The notes under the pieces: model-generated
Seen by the model: only the letters and a program-made list of their open reading frames with translations
The model's database searches: none
What the model was told of the DNA's origin: nothing
From: JANPJV01 sp031425695
GTDB taxonomy: Bacteria; Pseudomonadota; Gammaproteobacteria; Xanthomonadales; SZUA-5
Reading direction: 5' to 3'
Length of the DNA: 64,000 nucleotides
Assembly: GCA_031425695.1 (NCBI GenBank)
Contig: JANPJV010000301.1
Location: 1 to 64,000 of the forward strand
Shown here: piece by piece, positions 7,546 to 16,979 of the stretch
How the letters are laid out: every line of letters starts with the position of its first letter
Numbering within the stretch: position 1 is the first letter of the stretch
Position numbers and translations under genes: made by a program

Positions 7546-8205
7546 TCAGGCCAGCAGCTGCGCCAGCAACGCCGCCTGGCGCGGGCCCTGGTTGCGGATC
7601 GACAGGCGCACGCCGCGGACGATGCAGGCCAGGTCCTGATGGGCGTCGTCGAAACGGTCGTTGACCACCAGGTAATCGAACTCGTGCGCATGCGCCATCT
7701 CGCCGCGCGCGTTGGCGATTCGCCGCGCGATGACTTCCGGTGAATCCTGGCCGCGTGCCTTGAGGCGCTCGAGCAGGGCCTCGCGCGAAGGTGGCAGGAT
7801 GAAGATCAGCAAGCAGGCCGGGAAGCGCTCCCGAATCTGCCGCGCGCCCTGCCAGTCGATTTCGAGGATCACATCCCGGCCGGCCGCGAACGCCGCGTCG
7901 ACCTGATCCCGGCAAGTGCCGTAGAAATTGCCGTGGACTTCGGCGTGCTCGAGCAGGCGATTGCCCGCGATCAACGCGCGAAAACTGTCGACGGTCGTGA
8001 AGTGGTAATGCTCGCCATCGACCTCGCCGGGGCGTGGCTGACGCGTGGTATGGGAAACCGAAACCATGAGCCGCGAGTCAGAGGCGACCAACGCCCGCAC
8101 CAGGCTGGTCTTGCCCGCGCCTGAGGGCGCCGCGATCACGAACAGATTGCCAGCAGCGTGATTCGGCACGCCGTGATCGACGGCGAGGTTGGTCGCGCCG
8201 GTCAT
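7546..8205 (-). CDS. gmk: Guanylate kinase
   Basis: The 219-residue protein phosphorylates GMP to GDP with ATP. Evidence: P-loop FVIAAPSGAGKTSLVRALV, GMP-binding VSVSHTTRQPRPGEVDGEHYHF, and EHAEVHGNFYGTCRDQVDAAFAAGRDVILEIDWQGARQIRERFP followed by the lid IFILPPSREALLERLKARGQD. All are canonical. The start is at MTGATNLAVDHG; the frame upstream of it has no family similarity. In many gammaproteobacteria gmk precedes rpoZ-spoT, but here its downstream neighbour is the convergent lipoprotein, so that linkage is broken. Confidence 0.97.
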   Translation of the reverse strand: MTGATNLAVDHGVPNHAAGNLFVIAAPSGAGKTSLVRALVASDSRLMVSVSHTTRQPRPGEVDGEHYHFTTVDSFRALIAGNRLLEHAEVHGNFYGTCRDQVDAAFAAGRDVILEIDWQGARQIRERFPACLLIFILPPSREALLERLKARGQDSPEVIARRIANARGEMAHAHEFDYLVVNDRFDDAHQDLACIVRGVRLSIRNQGPRQAALLAQLLA

Positions 8206-8584
8206 GCGACCGGGATCGCTGCAGATGGCTGGGTGACCGCCATGGGTGATTGTCCAGAAGCCAGCAAGGCGCGGACGGCTGAGTCTAGCGGGTTCGGCCC
8301 GAGCACGCTGCCGAAGTGCGACTGCCAACCGAATCCTGAACTACGCAGCGCATCCAGGGCGGAGTCACGAGACTGCCCCCGGGTGCGCCTCCGGCGTACC
8401 GGGCGACAGAGAGTGACAAGCCGCCCGTTCCAATTGATTTGCCGGCGCAGACCTTTTGCTTGAGCGTAATCGATATTGTCGAGCTCGCCGGACGATGACC
8501 ACCAACCCATCTATTCACACCTGCGGCATCGTTCGACGGCCTGCCTGAGAAACCACCGCGCAAATCCGAAAAGGGTGCACGTCC
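8206..8584. other. Intergenic region between gmk and the C25 gene
   Basis: These 379 bases lie between the divergent starts of gmk and the giant secreted protein and must hold both promoters. I see no convincing -35/-10 pair, no known RNA fold and no supportable small gene. Confidence 0.5.
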
Positions 8585-11500
8585 ATGATCCGATCCACGC
8601 TCCGGCTACTTCGCAGCGGCTTGATCTCCTTGTCGCTGTTTTCGGTTTGCGGCAGCGCAGTCGCGCAGGTGACCATCCTCAATCCGGGTTTCGAGGCACC
8701 AGCCTTTGGGCCTGGAGGCTGGAGCTACAATCCCGGCGGGTCCAGCTGGACGCACGGATCAAGCACCGGAATCGCCAGCAACGGCTCACCCTGGTACGTC
8801 AACCCGGCGCCACAGGGCACGCAGGCTGCTTTCTTGCAGGTCGCTCATGTGACCAACTCGGTCATGTCCCAGGTCATCAACCTGCCGAGCGCTGGCAACT
8901 ACGAGATCCGGTTTTTCCTGGTGCGACGAGCTGCGGCCTATCCGGCCAACGACGTTGCCGTGCGCATGAACGGGGTCACGCTTACCACGATCATGAATAC
9001 GGCGCAGCCGGATGATACCTGGCGCGAGTTCGTGGTCCCTTATACGGCGGCAGCGGCGGGCAACCATACGCTGGCATTTGCCGGAACGCGCTGCTGCGCA
9101 GATTTCGACTCGGCGCTGGACAACGTCCGCATCAATGCATTGACCCAGGCGTCCACCACCAGCATCACCGCCGCTACGCCGGACCCGTCGGTAATCGGCC
9201 AGGCGGTCACCATCAATGTTCAGGTAGACGGTGCCACGTCGGCGCCTGCCGATGGCCAGGTAGCCGTGAGCGCCAGCACCGGTGAGAGCTGCACCGACCT
9301 GACCGCTACCGCCGGTCCCGGAACTGCTTCTTTTTTCAGCTGCTCCATCACTTTCGCCAGCGCTGGCCCACGCAACCTGACGGCGAACTTTTCGGCGTCC
9401 GCAACCCACAGCGCGAGCGCATCGGCTATCGAGCCGCATTCGGTGTCGGCGACGCCGATCGTGACCAGCACCACCATCTCCTTCATTACGCCCGCAGGCA
9501 GCCAGACCATCGGCATCCCCTACGCGGTCTCAGTCGCAGTGAACGGTGCCGCGCCGACCGGCACCGTCGCGGTGAATGATGGCGACGGCAACAGCTGCAC
9601 CATTGCCTTACCGGGCAGCAACTGCTCGTTGACCAGCACGTCGGTCGGGCCGAAGACGATCTCCGCGAGCTACGGTGGCGATGCGTTCAATACTGCGTCC
9701 GCAGATAACGAGCCGTACGCGATCACGTCGAACGCGAACCAGTCGGGTGGCCTCCAAGTGGGCACGATCACGCTGCCCGCCACCGCCGCGGCGCCGGCTG
9801 TCAATCCGCTGACGACGGTAGCCTTCGCTCAGCCCTTCAACTCGATTCCGGTGGTGGTGGTCCAGACCTCCGACGAGGATTCGGCCAACCCGAAGGCCCT
9901 GCGCATCCGCAACGTCACGACGACCGGGTTCCAGGTGCTGCAAGTGCAGGCGCCGTGTCCGGGCTGCACGGGCGCGGGCAGTTCGATGACGGTGCATTGG
10001 CTGGCGGCGATGCCGGGCACTTATCGACTGGAGCAGGACACTGCGGTGTCGGCGTGGGCGCCACTGGCGCCGCGCGGCTCCGGCCCGGGAGCGTTACTCA
10101 AGGTCGGTGCGGTCACCACGACGGCGACCCAGCGCAGTACTGTTCCGGGCGGGTTCGGCGGGTGGCCGGCGCGTAGCTGGGACAGCGTCATCTGGCCGGT
10201 GCTGGGCGGCGGACTGGATTTTGCTGCGTCGCCAGTGGTGCTGACGACGATCCAGAGCTGGAACAACGAAGGCACCAACCTGACGGCGGGCGGTTTGACC
10301 GGCCCGTCGCAACCTTGGGCGACCAGCGTAACCAATGCGGCTACGGCGACCGGGTTCCAGTTTGCGATCGAGGCTTCCGAGGTGACTGACGACGACCTGG
10401 CTCCGCCAGGCTTCGCATCCGGCGAGAGTATCGGCTACGTCGCAATGGAGCCGGGTGCGTCGCAGCTGCTGGTGCCGCTCGGTGGCCCGCCGAACGTCGG
10501 CATGATCACCGCCCTGGCGACGGCCGCGCGCGGATCCTGCACGTCGAACATGAACAACTTTCCGGCGGCAACGTCGATCAATCCGCCGGACTTCCTCGGA
10601 TTTGTCAGCAAGCAGTCGCGGGCGATCGAAGATGGTGGCTGGTTGCGCCGCTGCGCCCTGTCGAGCGGTGGTGGCACGGCGGTCATCGTCGGCGCGCGGG
10701 TCGAGGATGACAATGCCTTCGACCCGATTGCGCCGCCAGCCAATGCCAAGGGGGGTGGTGGCGGACCGCCTGATACCAGCGGCATCGTCGCCTTCAGCGG
10801 CGGCTTCACCACCACGCCGGTGACGCTGGCGAAGCTGTCGGTGAGCCGCATCGGCAGTGCGCTCGATGTGCAGTTTTCCACTGCCACCGAAAGCGCCCAG
10901 CTCGGCTTCCGGGTCTGGGGCCGCAGCGCTCCGAATGGTGACTGGGCCTTGCTGAGCCCGGACCTGATCGGCAGCAGCGCTGAAGGCCATGAGCTGAAGC
11001 GCTATGCGCGCCGCATCGAAGCCGCGGGCGGCATCACCGAGGTTCGCCTCGAGGACATCGATGTGCTCGGCGCCAGCCGCTTCCACCTGCCGGTGGCGGT
11101 CGGCAGCACGCGCGGCGAGGATCCAATCGCGGCGCCGATCAACTGGGCCGCCATCCAGGCGGACAATGCCGCCAACCCGGCGCGTGCAGCACGTATTTCC
11201 GAGAACGCCAGCGCACTTGCGCAGGTCAAGCAGAGTGGCGTGCAACGCGTCGATGTGGCAGCACTGATCTCGACCGACGCCCGTTTTGCTGGCATCAGTG
11301 CCGACCAACTCGCGGTTCGCGATGGCAGCACGCCGATCGCTCGCCATGTCTCCTGTGCCAACCTCCAGGCGGGTTGTTTCGTCGAGTTCCTGGGTACTGC
11401 GCGCACGTCGCTGTATGGCGCCGAGAACGCCTACACGCTGACTTTGGCAGCAGCCGATGCGCGCATCGTGGGCAGTGGCCACGCGCTCGTCGGCAGCGGC

Positions 11501-13282
11501 ACGCCGCGCAACTTCACCGACACCTTCGTCCACGCGCCGAACCTGCTCTACAGCGCCAGTTCGCCAGCGCAGGATCCCTGGTATGACGCGCGCATTGTTG
11601 CCAATGGCGCGCCAGGGTCGCTCACGCGCAGCTTCACGCTGGCCGAGCGGGTTGCCGGACCGGTACAGCTCAGCCTCGACGTCTGGGGCGGGATCGATTT
11701 CCCGGATCCGGCGCCTGACCATCACCTGATCGTGCGCGTGAACGGCCAGCAGGTCGCCGAGCGCAGCTTCGATGGCCTCACCGCCGAGCGCATCGAGGTG
11801 GCGATCCCGGAGAACCTGCTCGTCGCAAACAACACGCTGGAGTTGGTGCTGCCGCGCGATACCGGGTATGTCGCCGATATGATCCTGCTCGACCGCTTCA
11901 GCGTCAGCTATGCGCGACGCTCGCGGGTGAGTGGCGGCGAGCTCGCACAAGGCACTATCGACCCGGCGACGAGCAATGTCGGCGGCGAGTTTGCCGATGG
12001 CTTCGAGTCGACGCTGCCGGCCCCCGGCCCGACGTTCCAGATCGATGGCCAGGCTGCGGGCGCGGTGCTCTGGAGCGTGGTCGACGGCGAGCTCCGCCGC
12101 GACACCCTCGGCGCCGGCCCGGTGTTGCTGCCGGCGCTAAGCACGCAGTGGCGCCTGGCCGATCCAGGATCAGTGCGCGCGCCGATGCTGACCAGCGCCA
12201 CCGATGCCTACAGCCTGCCGGCGCAGCTCGATTATCTGGTGATCACGCACCCGCAGTTCGAGAGCGGTTTGCAGCCGGTGCTCGACCTGCAGGCAGCCCG
12301 CGGGTTGACCACCGCGGTCCTGCGTACGGATGAGATCTACGCCACCCACAGCGACCACGCTCGTGATCCGGCGGCGATCGAGGCGGCGATTGCCGCGGCG
12401 GCGCAGCGGGGCGCGCGCTTCGTGCTGCTGGTCGGCGGCGACAGCTACGATTACCACGACTATCTCGGCAGTGGCAGCGTGAGCTTCGTGCCGACCTGGT
12501 ACACAGCAGCGAGCCAGGTGATCTTCCACGCGCCTACCGACAATCCATCCGCCGACTTCAATGGCGATGGCCGTCCCGAAGTGGCGCTCGGCCGGTTGCC
12601 GGTGCGTACACTGGCCGAACTGCAGCGCGCGGTGGCGTCCATGGTCAGTCGCGGCGACAGTATCGCCAGCCGTTACCTGGCGGTCGCCGGCGCCTCGCAG
12701 CCCGGTGAGCTCTTCGGACTGCACAGCCGCACGATCCTGAGCCACCTGCGCCAGCCGGGGCAGAGCAAGGCCTACGGACTGGTCGACGAAATCGGCACGA
12801 CCGCCGCCCGCGCCATTGCACGCGACGGCCTTGCCGGCAACGCCGACTGGGTGAACTACCTCGGCCACTCCAGCCCGAACCGCTGGGCCTTCGACAACCT
12901 GCTCGACACCAGCCAGCTGGCTTCAATCACGCGTACCGGCGTGCCTGCGGTCGTCAGTCAATGGGGCTGCTGGAACAACGCCTTCGCGCTGCCGACGCAG
13001 GACACCATGGCCCATGCGCTGATGCTGCGTGCCAACCCGCTGGCGGCGACCGTGATCGGTGCCTCCAGCCTGGTCGAGGACGCCAGCCTGCTGGCGCTGG
13101 CCACGCGCTTCTTCGACATCGTGGAAGACGGTCGCCTGCACGACTGGGGCGGCGCCCCGACGCGGACGATCGGCGAAGCCATGCGTGAGGCCAAGCGCGA
13201 CCTCATCGAGACCGAGCCCGCGCACCGCAACGCCGCCGACAGCATCCAGCTGTTCGGCGACCCGGCATCGCCGGTGCTGTGA
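8585..13282 (+). CDS. Giant secreted gingipain-type (peptidase C25) protein with lectin-like domains
   Basis: The 1565-residue protein starts with a signal peptide (about 1-28, ending GSAVAQ). An N-terminal jelly-roll-like module follows (about 29-190; TILNPGFEAP...GGWSYNPGG). Next are Ig-like repeats (about 195-385) and an H-type-lectin-like segment (about 390-490; VAFAQPFNSIPVVVV), with a second similar stretch after it. The C-terminal third is a C25 domain: DYLVITHPQFESGLQPVLDLQAARG, LLVGGDSYDY, ADFNGDGRPEVALGRLPVRT, catalytic His 1428 in NYLGHSSPNRW and Cys 1462 in VSQWGCWNN. In gingipains the motif is GHG, whereas here it is GHS. It is probably an extracellular cysteine endopeptidase with carbohydrate-binding parts. 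It is a single-gene unit. Confidence 0.85.
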   Translation: MIRSTLRLLRSGLISLSLFSVCGSAVAQVTILNPGFEAPAFGPGGWSYNPGGSSWTHGSSTGIASNGSPWYVNPAPQGTQAAFLQVAHVTNSVMSQVINLPSAGNYEIRFFLVRRAAAYPANDVAVRMNGVTLTTIMNTAQPDDTWREFVVPYTAAAAGNHTLAFAGTRCCADFDSALDNVRINALTQASTTSITAATPDPSVIGQAVTINVQVDGATSAPADGQVAVSASTGESCTDLTATAGPGTASFFSCSITFASAGPRNLTANFSASATHSASASAIEPHSVSATPIVTSTTISFITPAGSQTIGIPYAVSVAVNGAAPTGTVAVNDGDGNSCTIALPGSNCSLTSTSVGPKTISASYGGDAFNTASADNEPYAITSNANQSGGLQVGTITLPATAAAPAVNPLTTVAFAQPFNSIPVVVVQTSDEDSANPKALRIRNVTTTGFQVLQVQAPCPGCTGAGSSMTVHWLAAMPGTYRLEQDTAVSAWAPLAPRGSGPGALLKVGAVTTTATQRSTVPGGFGGWPARSWDSVIWPVLGGGLDFAASPVVLTTIQSWNNEGTNLTAGGLTGPSQPWATSVTNAATATGFQFAIEASEVTDDDLAPPGFASGESIGYVAMEPGASQLLVPLGGPPNVGMITALATAARGSCTSNMNNFPAATSINPPDFLGFVSKQSRAIEDGGWLRRCALSSGGGTAVIVGARVEDDNAFDPIAPPANAKGGGGGPPDTSGIVAFSGGFTTTPVTLAKLSVSRIGSALDVQFSTATESAQLGFRVWGRSAPNGDWALLSPDLIGSSAEGHELKRYARRIEAAGGITEVRLEDIDVLGASRFHLPVAVGSTRGEDPIAAPINWAAIQADNAANPARAARISENASALAQVKQSGVQRVDVAALISTDARFAGISADQLAVRDGSTPIARHVSCANLQAGCFVEFLGTARTSLYGAENAYTLTLAAADARIVGSGHALVGSGTPRNFTDTFVHAPNLLYSASSPAQDPWYDARIVANGAPGSLTRSFTLAERVAGPVQLSLDVWGGIDFPDPAPDHHLIVRVNGQQVAERSFDGLTAERIEVAIPENLLVANNTLELVLPRDTGYVADMILLDRFSVSYARRSRVSGGELAQGTIDPATSNVGGEFADGFESTLPAPGPTFQIDGQAAGAVLWSVVDGELRRDTLGAGPVLLPALSTQWRLADPGSVRAPMLTSATDAYSLPAQLDYLVITHPQFESGLQPVLDLQAARGLTTAVLRTDEIYATHSDHARDPAAIEAAIAAAAQRGARFVLLVGGDSYDYHDYLGSGSVSFVPTWYTAASQVIFHAPTDNPSADFNGDGRPEVALGRLPVRTLAELQRAVASMVSRGDSIASRYLAVAGASQPGELFGLHSRTILSHLRQPGQSKAYGLVDEIGTTAARAIARDGLAGNADWVNYLGHSSPNRWAFDNLLDTSQLASITRTGVPAVVSQWGCWNNAFALPTQDTMAHALMLRANPLAATVIGASSLVEDASLLALATRFFDIVEDGRLHDWGGAPTRTIGEAMREAKRDLIETEPAHRNAADSIQLFGDPASPVL

Positions 13283-13290
13283 CGCTCCTG

Positions 13291-13319
13291 GGAGGGCGGC
13301 GCTCCTGCGCCGCCGCTCT
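13291..13319 (+). repeat. GGAG-headed REP palindrome
   Basis: GGAGGGCGGCGCTCCTGCGC followed by CGCCGCTC forms a short GC-rich palindrome directly after the C25 gene. The same unit occurs at 25037, with an inverted relative beside it. GGAG heads are one of the REP classes known in Xanthomonadales-like genomes. Confidence 0.8.
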
Positions 13320-13409
13320 CGTGCCAGCCAGAGGTAGCGCGGTTCTGTGCGCGCGCAGGGTCGAGCCTGTCGCGCGCAGCGGATCGCGCCAGCGGCCGCG
13401 ATCCGCTAC

Positions 13410-13488
13410 GTAGCCAGGGCCGGGCGCCTTGCGCTCGATAAGCTGGTACCCAAATCCCGGGTTTGCGGGCGCATGGGACCCAGCCTAC
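13410..13488 (+). repeat. 79-bp GTAG...CTAC element, first copy
   Basis: The element begins GTAGCCAGGGCCGGGCGCC and ends GGGACCCAGCCTAC. An inverted second copy lies at 24213-24290, roughly three quarters identical by eye along its whole length. The GTAG/CTAC ends match REP heads, so it may be a paired REP (BIME-like) unit. Confidence 0.75.
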
Positions 13489-13531
13489 TCCACGCGCGAA
13501 GTTTCCCGGTCAGGTCACCTGTTTCGATTCC

Positions 13532-14923
13532 CTACCAGTCCAGCTGACAGGCAATGCTGAGCATGATCAACGCCAGCACCGCGTACATCAACTGCAATGG
13601 AATCATCCACTTGGCCCATGTGGCCCAGGGGATCCGGGCCAGCGAGAGGACGCCGATGGTGATCCCGGAGGTCGGGATCACGGAGGTGCTGAGTTCGCCG
13701 AGCTGGAAGGCCAGGACCGCAGTCTGGCGGGAAACGCCGACCAGGTCGGACAGCGGCGCCATGATCGGCATGGTCAGCGCGGCCTGGCCGGTGCCGGAGT
13801 GGATGAAGAAATTGATCACCGACTGGATCACGAACATCTTGTGCGCGGCAAACACGGGATTCGACGAGGCCACCAGCGGGGTCAGGCCATGCAGCATGGT
13901 GTCGATGATGTTGGCATCCCGCGCGATGATCATGGTGGCGCGTGCCAGGGCGATCACCAGTGCCGTGGTGACGAGATCCTTCGCGCCCTGCAGGAAGGCA
14001 GCGACGAATTCATCTGCGCTCAAACGCCCGACTACGCCGACGCTGATCGCCATGACCAGGAACAGGGCGGCGATTTCTTCGATGAACCAGCCGTACTTGA
14101 CCACGCCAACCACCATGGTGACCAAGGTCGCCACGAACAGCAGCAGTACCAGCTTGTGCACGCCGGTCATGCCGGCAAACTCGGCCAGGTCATCGTGCGG
14201 CGCCTCGAGCCGACGCTCCTGGTCGAGGGCGTAGGTCGGGCTCGCCTGCGGGTCGCGCTTGATGCGTGCCGCATAGCGCATCAGGAAGACGATGGTCAGC
14301 GCGGTGCAGGCCGCCCACACGATCAGCCGAAAGCCAATCCCGGAGAACACTGGGACACCGGCAATGCCCTGGGCCACGCCGACGTTGAACGGATTCAAGA
14401 AGGCGGCGGCAAAACCGACCTGCGAGCCCACGAAGGGAATCGAAACGCCGATGATCGAGTCGTAGCCGAGCGCCAGCGCCAGCGGAATGAAGATGAGCAC
14501 GAAGGGGATGGCCTCTTCAGCCATGCCAAAGGTGGCGCCGCCGAGCGAAAACAGGGTCACGAACACCGGGATCACCAGCATTCGCACCAGCGCCGAATGC
14601 GTATGCGCCTTAGCCACGGTCTTGATGAGCGCATCGATCGCCTGCGTCTTCTGCAGCACCGCGAAGGCACCACCCACGATCAGGATGAAGCCGATGATCA
14701 GCGCCGCTTCGACGAAGCCCTTGATCGGCGAAAGCATCAGCGCAACGAAGCCCTGCGGGTTGCTCGCCACGTAATGGAAGGTGTCCGGATTGATGACCTG
14801 GCGGCCATTCACCAGATGGGTGTCGTACTTGCCGCCGGGGACCACCCAGGTCGCCGCCGCGATCAGGGCCAGCAGCCCGAACAGCAGCACGAAGGTATTG
14901 GGCATTCGCAATTGCAGGCGCAT
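13532..14923 (-). CDS. YfcC-family (AbgT/DcuC-like) basic amino acid carrier
   Basis: The 463-residue integral membrane protein has about 12 hydrophobic segments. Family signatures are MPNTFVLLFGLLALIAAATWVVPGG, SLGGATFGMAEEAIPFVLIFIPLALALGYDSIIG, NPFNVGVAQGIAGVP and the C-terminal FFIHSGTGQAALTMPIMAPLSDLVGVSRQTAVLAFQLG. The start is set by GAGGAG a few bases upstream and overlaps the stop of the succinyltransferase gene (TGATG). YfcC relatives are annotated as arginine/ornithine or peptide-type carriers. As last gene of the arginine operon it probably moves arginine, ornithine or the imported dipeptide across the inner membrane. Direction cannot be told. Confidence 0.85.
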   Translation of the reverse strand: MRLQLRMPNTFVLLFGLLALIAAATWVVPGGKYDTHLVNGRQVINPDTFHYVASNPQGFVALMLSPIKGFVEAALIIGFILIVGGAFAVLQKTQAIDALIKTVAKAHTHSALVRMLVIPVFVTLFSLGGATFGMAEEAIPFVLIFIPLALALGYDSIIGVSIPFVGSQVGFAAAFLNPFNVGVAQGIAGVPVFSGIGFRLIVWAACTALTIVFLMRYAARIKRDPQASPTYALDQERRLEAPHDDLAEFAGMTGVHKLVLLLFVATLVTMVVGVVKYGWFIEEIAALFLVMAISVGVVGRLSADEFVAAFLQGAKDLVTTALVIALARATMIIARDANIIDTMLHGLTPLVASSNPVFAAHKMFVIQSVINFFIHSGTGQAALTMPIMAPLSDLVGVSRQTAVLAFQLGELSTSVIPTSGITIGVLSLARIPWATWAKWMIPLQLMYAVLALIMLSIACQLDW

Positions 14924-15921
14924 CAGCTGTCTCCTCGTGCCGTGACCCAAAGCGCTTGTGCTTGCGTGAAGCCCACCTGCGCGGCCGTGGCGGACGCCAT
15001 CTCAACGCCACCGGCCGCATCCATGGACCCCGGCACCAGCCACACATCATCGTCTGACTCGCCAGCAATCAGCAGCGGCGCTGGCCGGTCTACGTGCGCG
15101 CGCAGCTGCAGCGGGCAATGCGCGATCGGCTGGTGCGCGTCAATGAGATCGAGGTGCGACTCGAAGACCGGACCGCCGTCGAAAAGGTCGACATGCTGTC
15201 CGGCGCGCAGCCCGCATTCGGCAAGCGCATCGCGCAGGTGTTCGGCGTCGGGGTGAATCGCGCCGATGGCCGCCTGCGCGGCTTCGCGCAGGACCGACAC
15301 CACCAGCGGATGGCGCGGCAGCAACGCGGCGGCATGGGTGCGCCAGAGCTCGCCGAAACGCGCCAGCGCCTGATCCACATTGCCGGGGTAGAAGTGTCGC
15401 CCGAGGCCTTCCCAGAACGGCGCCGCGCCGCTGTCATCGCGGCGGCCCGGCAGTGCGCAAATGACCCGCGGCATGCTGGCGCCGGGACCTGGATGACGGC
15501 GCTCGCGCTGCAACAGCAGCAACGCGGCGCGCACCAGCAGGCGCGGTAGACGCGCGCGCTGGGCTGGCTGCAAGCGGGGAGCATCGATGCAGAGGTCCGC
15601 CAGTTCGGCCGCCCCGGTGTGGTCGTTGCCGAGCAGCAAGGTGCGCTCACGCCGGAACATGCCAAGCTCGGCGGCTGCATGCACGCGAACCCCCAGGTGA
15701 AACCAGAAGCGCGGCTGCGCCAGGCCGATGCGGCGCCGCAGCCTGATGCAGCCGAGCGGCGTCGTTGCAATTTCGTCGGGGCCGCCCGGAAAGGCCAGCA
15801 GCAGCCGGTCGTCGCCATCGTTGTCGGCGCTGGCGGCCGCTTCCAGCTCCCAATTGGGCAGCAGGCGCGACAGGGACGGCAGGTCGGCGCTGCGTGCCGG
15901 GCGCAGATGCCAGAGTTTCAT
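14923..15921 (-). CDS. Arginine N-succinyltransferase subunit, divergent
   Basis: The 332-residue protein is a paralogue of the next gene upstream. Shared family blocks include PFWEGLGRHFYPGNVDQA, AIGAIHPDAEHLRDALAECG and HVDLFDGGPVFESHLDLI. The N-terminal part is weakly conserved: the usual TTLP acyl-CoA-side motif and the YSFRN segment are missing or altered. In Pseudomonas, AruF and AruG form a heteromer that makes N2-succinylarginine from arginine and succinyl-CoA, the first step of the AST pathway. This copy looks like the non-catalytic or regulatory partner. Starts and stops overlap by four bases with the neighbour upstream. Confidence 0.82.
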   Translation of the reverse strand: MKLWHLRPARSADLPSLSRLLPNWELEAAASADNDGDDRLLLAFPGGPDEIATTPLGCIRLRRRIGLAQPRFWFHLGVRVHAAAELGMFRRERTLLLGNDHTGAAELADLCIDAPRLQPAQRARLPRLLVRAALLLLQRERRHPGPGASMPRVICALPGRRDDSGAAPFWEGLGRHFYPGNVDQALARFGELWRTHAAALLPRHPLVVSVLREAAQAAIGAIHPDAEHLRDALAECGLRAGQHVDLFDGGPVFESHLDLIDAHQPIAHCPLQLRAHVDRPAPLLIAGESDDDVWLVPGSMDAAGGVEMASATAAQVGFTQAQALWVTARGDS

Positions 15922-16979
15922 CGCGGCTCTCCTGCCGGTACGTCGAATTCGGCGACGCGCACACGATCACCGCTCAACAGTGCCAGTCGGTCGAGCGCGT
16001 CCGCATCGAGCACCAATGTTTCTCCAGCCACGACGGCAGGCAGTAGCAGCGCGCGAAAATGCTGGCGGTCGGTATTGCACACCAGCTGCCAGGTGGCGCG
16101 CTCGGGCGCCGTGGGTCCAGCTCGCGCTGTCAGGATGCGCGAGCGGCTTACCGTCTTGAGCATGGCGAGGCGCTCCTGGACGGTCGGGCCGCCGTCGAAG
16201 ATGTCGAGGTACGTGTCGGCATCGAAGCCCTCATCGAGCAGGATGGAAAACGGCAACTCCGCGATCGGATGCAACTGGCCGATCGCCCATTGCGCTTCGT
16301 CCGACAGCAGCGGCACGTAGATTGGCGATGGCGGCATCAGGTCGGCGATGAAGGACTTGCTGCGTCCACCGGTCAGACGTTCCACGGTCGGGTAATCCAT
16401 GCCGAAAAAGCGCCGCCCGACCGCATCCCAAAACGGACAGCGGCCGTTGTCATCGGCAACACCGGCGCTCTCGGCGGCGATGCGATCGGCGAAGCGTTCG
16501 GTGTGCTGGGCGATGAACAGCAGGCGCGCGCGCGACAGCAGCTGTGGCGCCAGCGTATCCAGATAGGCCGGATCAATATGAAAGCTGATGAACAGCGAAA
16601 CGTCGGTGAGATCGTGGCACAGGTGCAGCGTGTGGATGCGCGTGGTCACGCCCAGCGGCTTGCTGCTGTGGACGACGAACTCGTTGCGGAAACTGTAGAA
16701 GCGATCGTTGAAGCCTGCGCGCGCAGCGATGCCGCTGATGCCGATGACCGCCCCCGAGGCCAGGTCTTCCAGGGCAAACAGGTAGATCTCCTCGCCGCTG
16801 GCGTCCTCGGTCGCAAACGAGTGCAGCGAGCGTTGCAGGCGATCGGTCAGGAAGGCGCGATCGTGCGGCAGCGTGGTGATGCCGACCGGGCTCGCCGCGG
16901 CAAAACGCTCCAGTGCGGGCAGGTCGTCGGCCGAACATGCGCGCAGCAGGAAGGGCGTCGTGGGAATGGCGTCTGTCAT
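15918..16979 (-). CDS. astA: Arginine N-succinyltransferase, canonical subunit (AruF/AruG, AstA family)
   Basis: The 353-residue protein carries the full set of AstA motifs: SPVGITTLPHDRAFLTDRL, FNDRFYSFRNEFVVHSSKPLGV, LHLCHDLTDVSLFISFHID, PFWDAVGRRFFGMDY, SKSFIADLMPPSPIYVPLLSDEAQWAIGQLHP and DIFDGGPTVQERL. It should transfer succinyl from succinyl-CoA to the alpha-amino group of arginine in the cytosol. ATGA overlaps on both sides couple it to the ArgR-like regulator and to the second subunit. The later AST enzymes (AstB, AstC, AstD) are not in this window. Confidence 0.92.
   Translation of the reverse strand: MTDAIPTTPFLLRACSADDLPALERFAAASPVGITTLPHDRAFLTDRLQRSLHSFATEDASGEEIYLFALEDLASGAVIGISGIAARAGFNDRFYSFRNEFVVHSSKPLGVTTRIHTLHLCHDLTDVSLFISFHIDPAYLDTLAPQLLSRARLLFIAQHTERFADRIAAESAGVADDNGRCPFWDAVGRRFFGMDYPTVERLTGGRSKSFIADLMPPSPIYVPLLSDEAQWAIGQLHPIAELPFSILLDEGFDADTYLDIFDGGPTVQERLAMLKTVSRSRILTARAGPTAPERATWQLVCNTDRQHFRALLLPAVVAGETLVLDADALDRLALLSGDRVRVAEFDVPAGEPR

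Noticed and set aside
10094..11950. Long open frame antisense to the C25 gene
   Set aside because: It is a GC-skewed shadow frame with no domain and no start context; the sense gene is certain.
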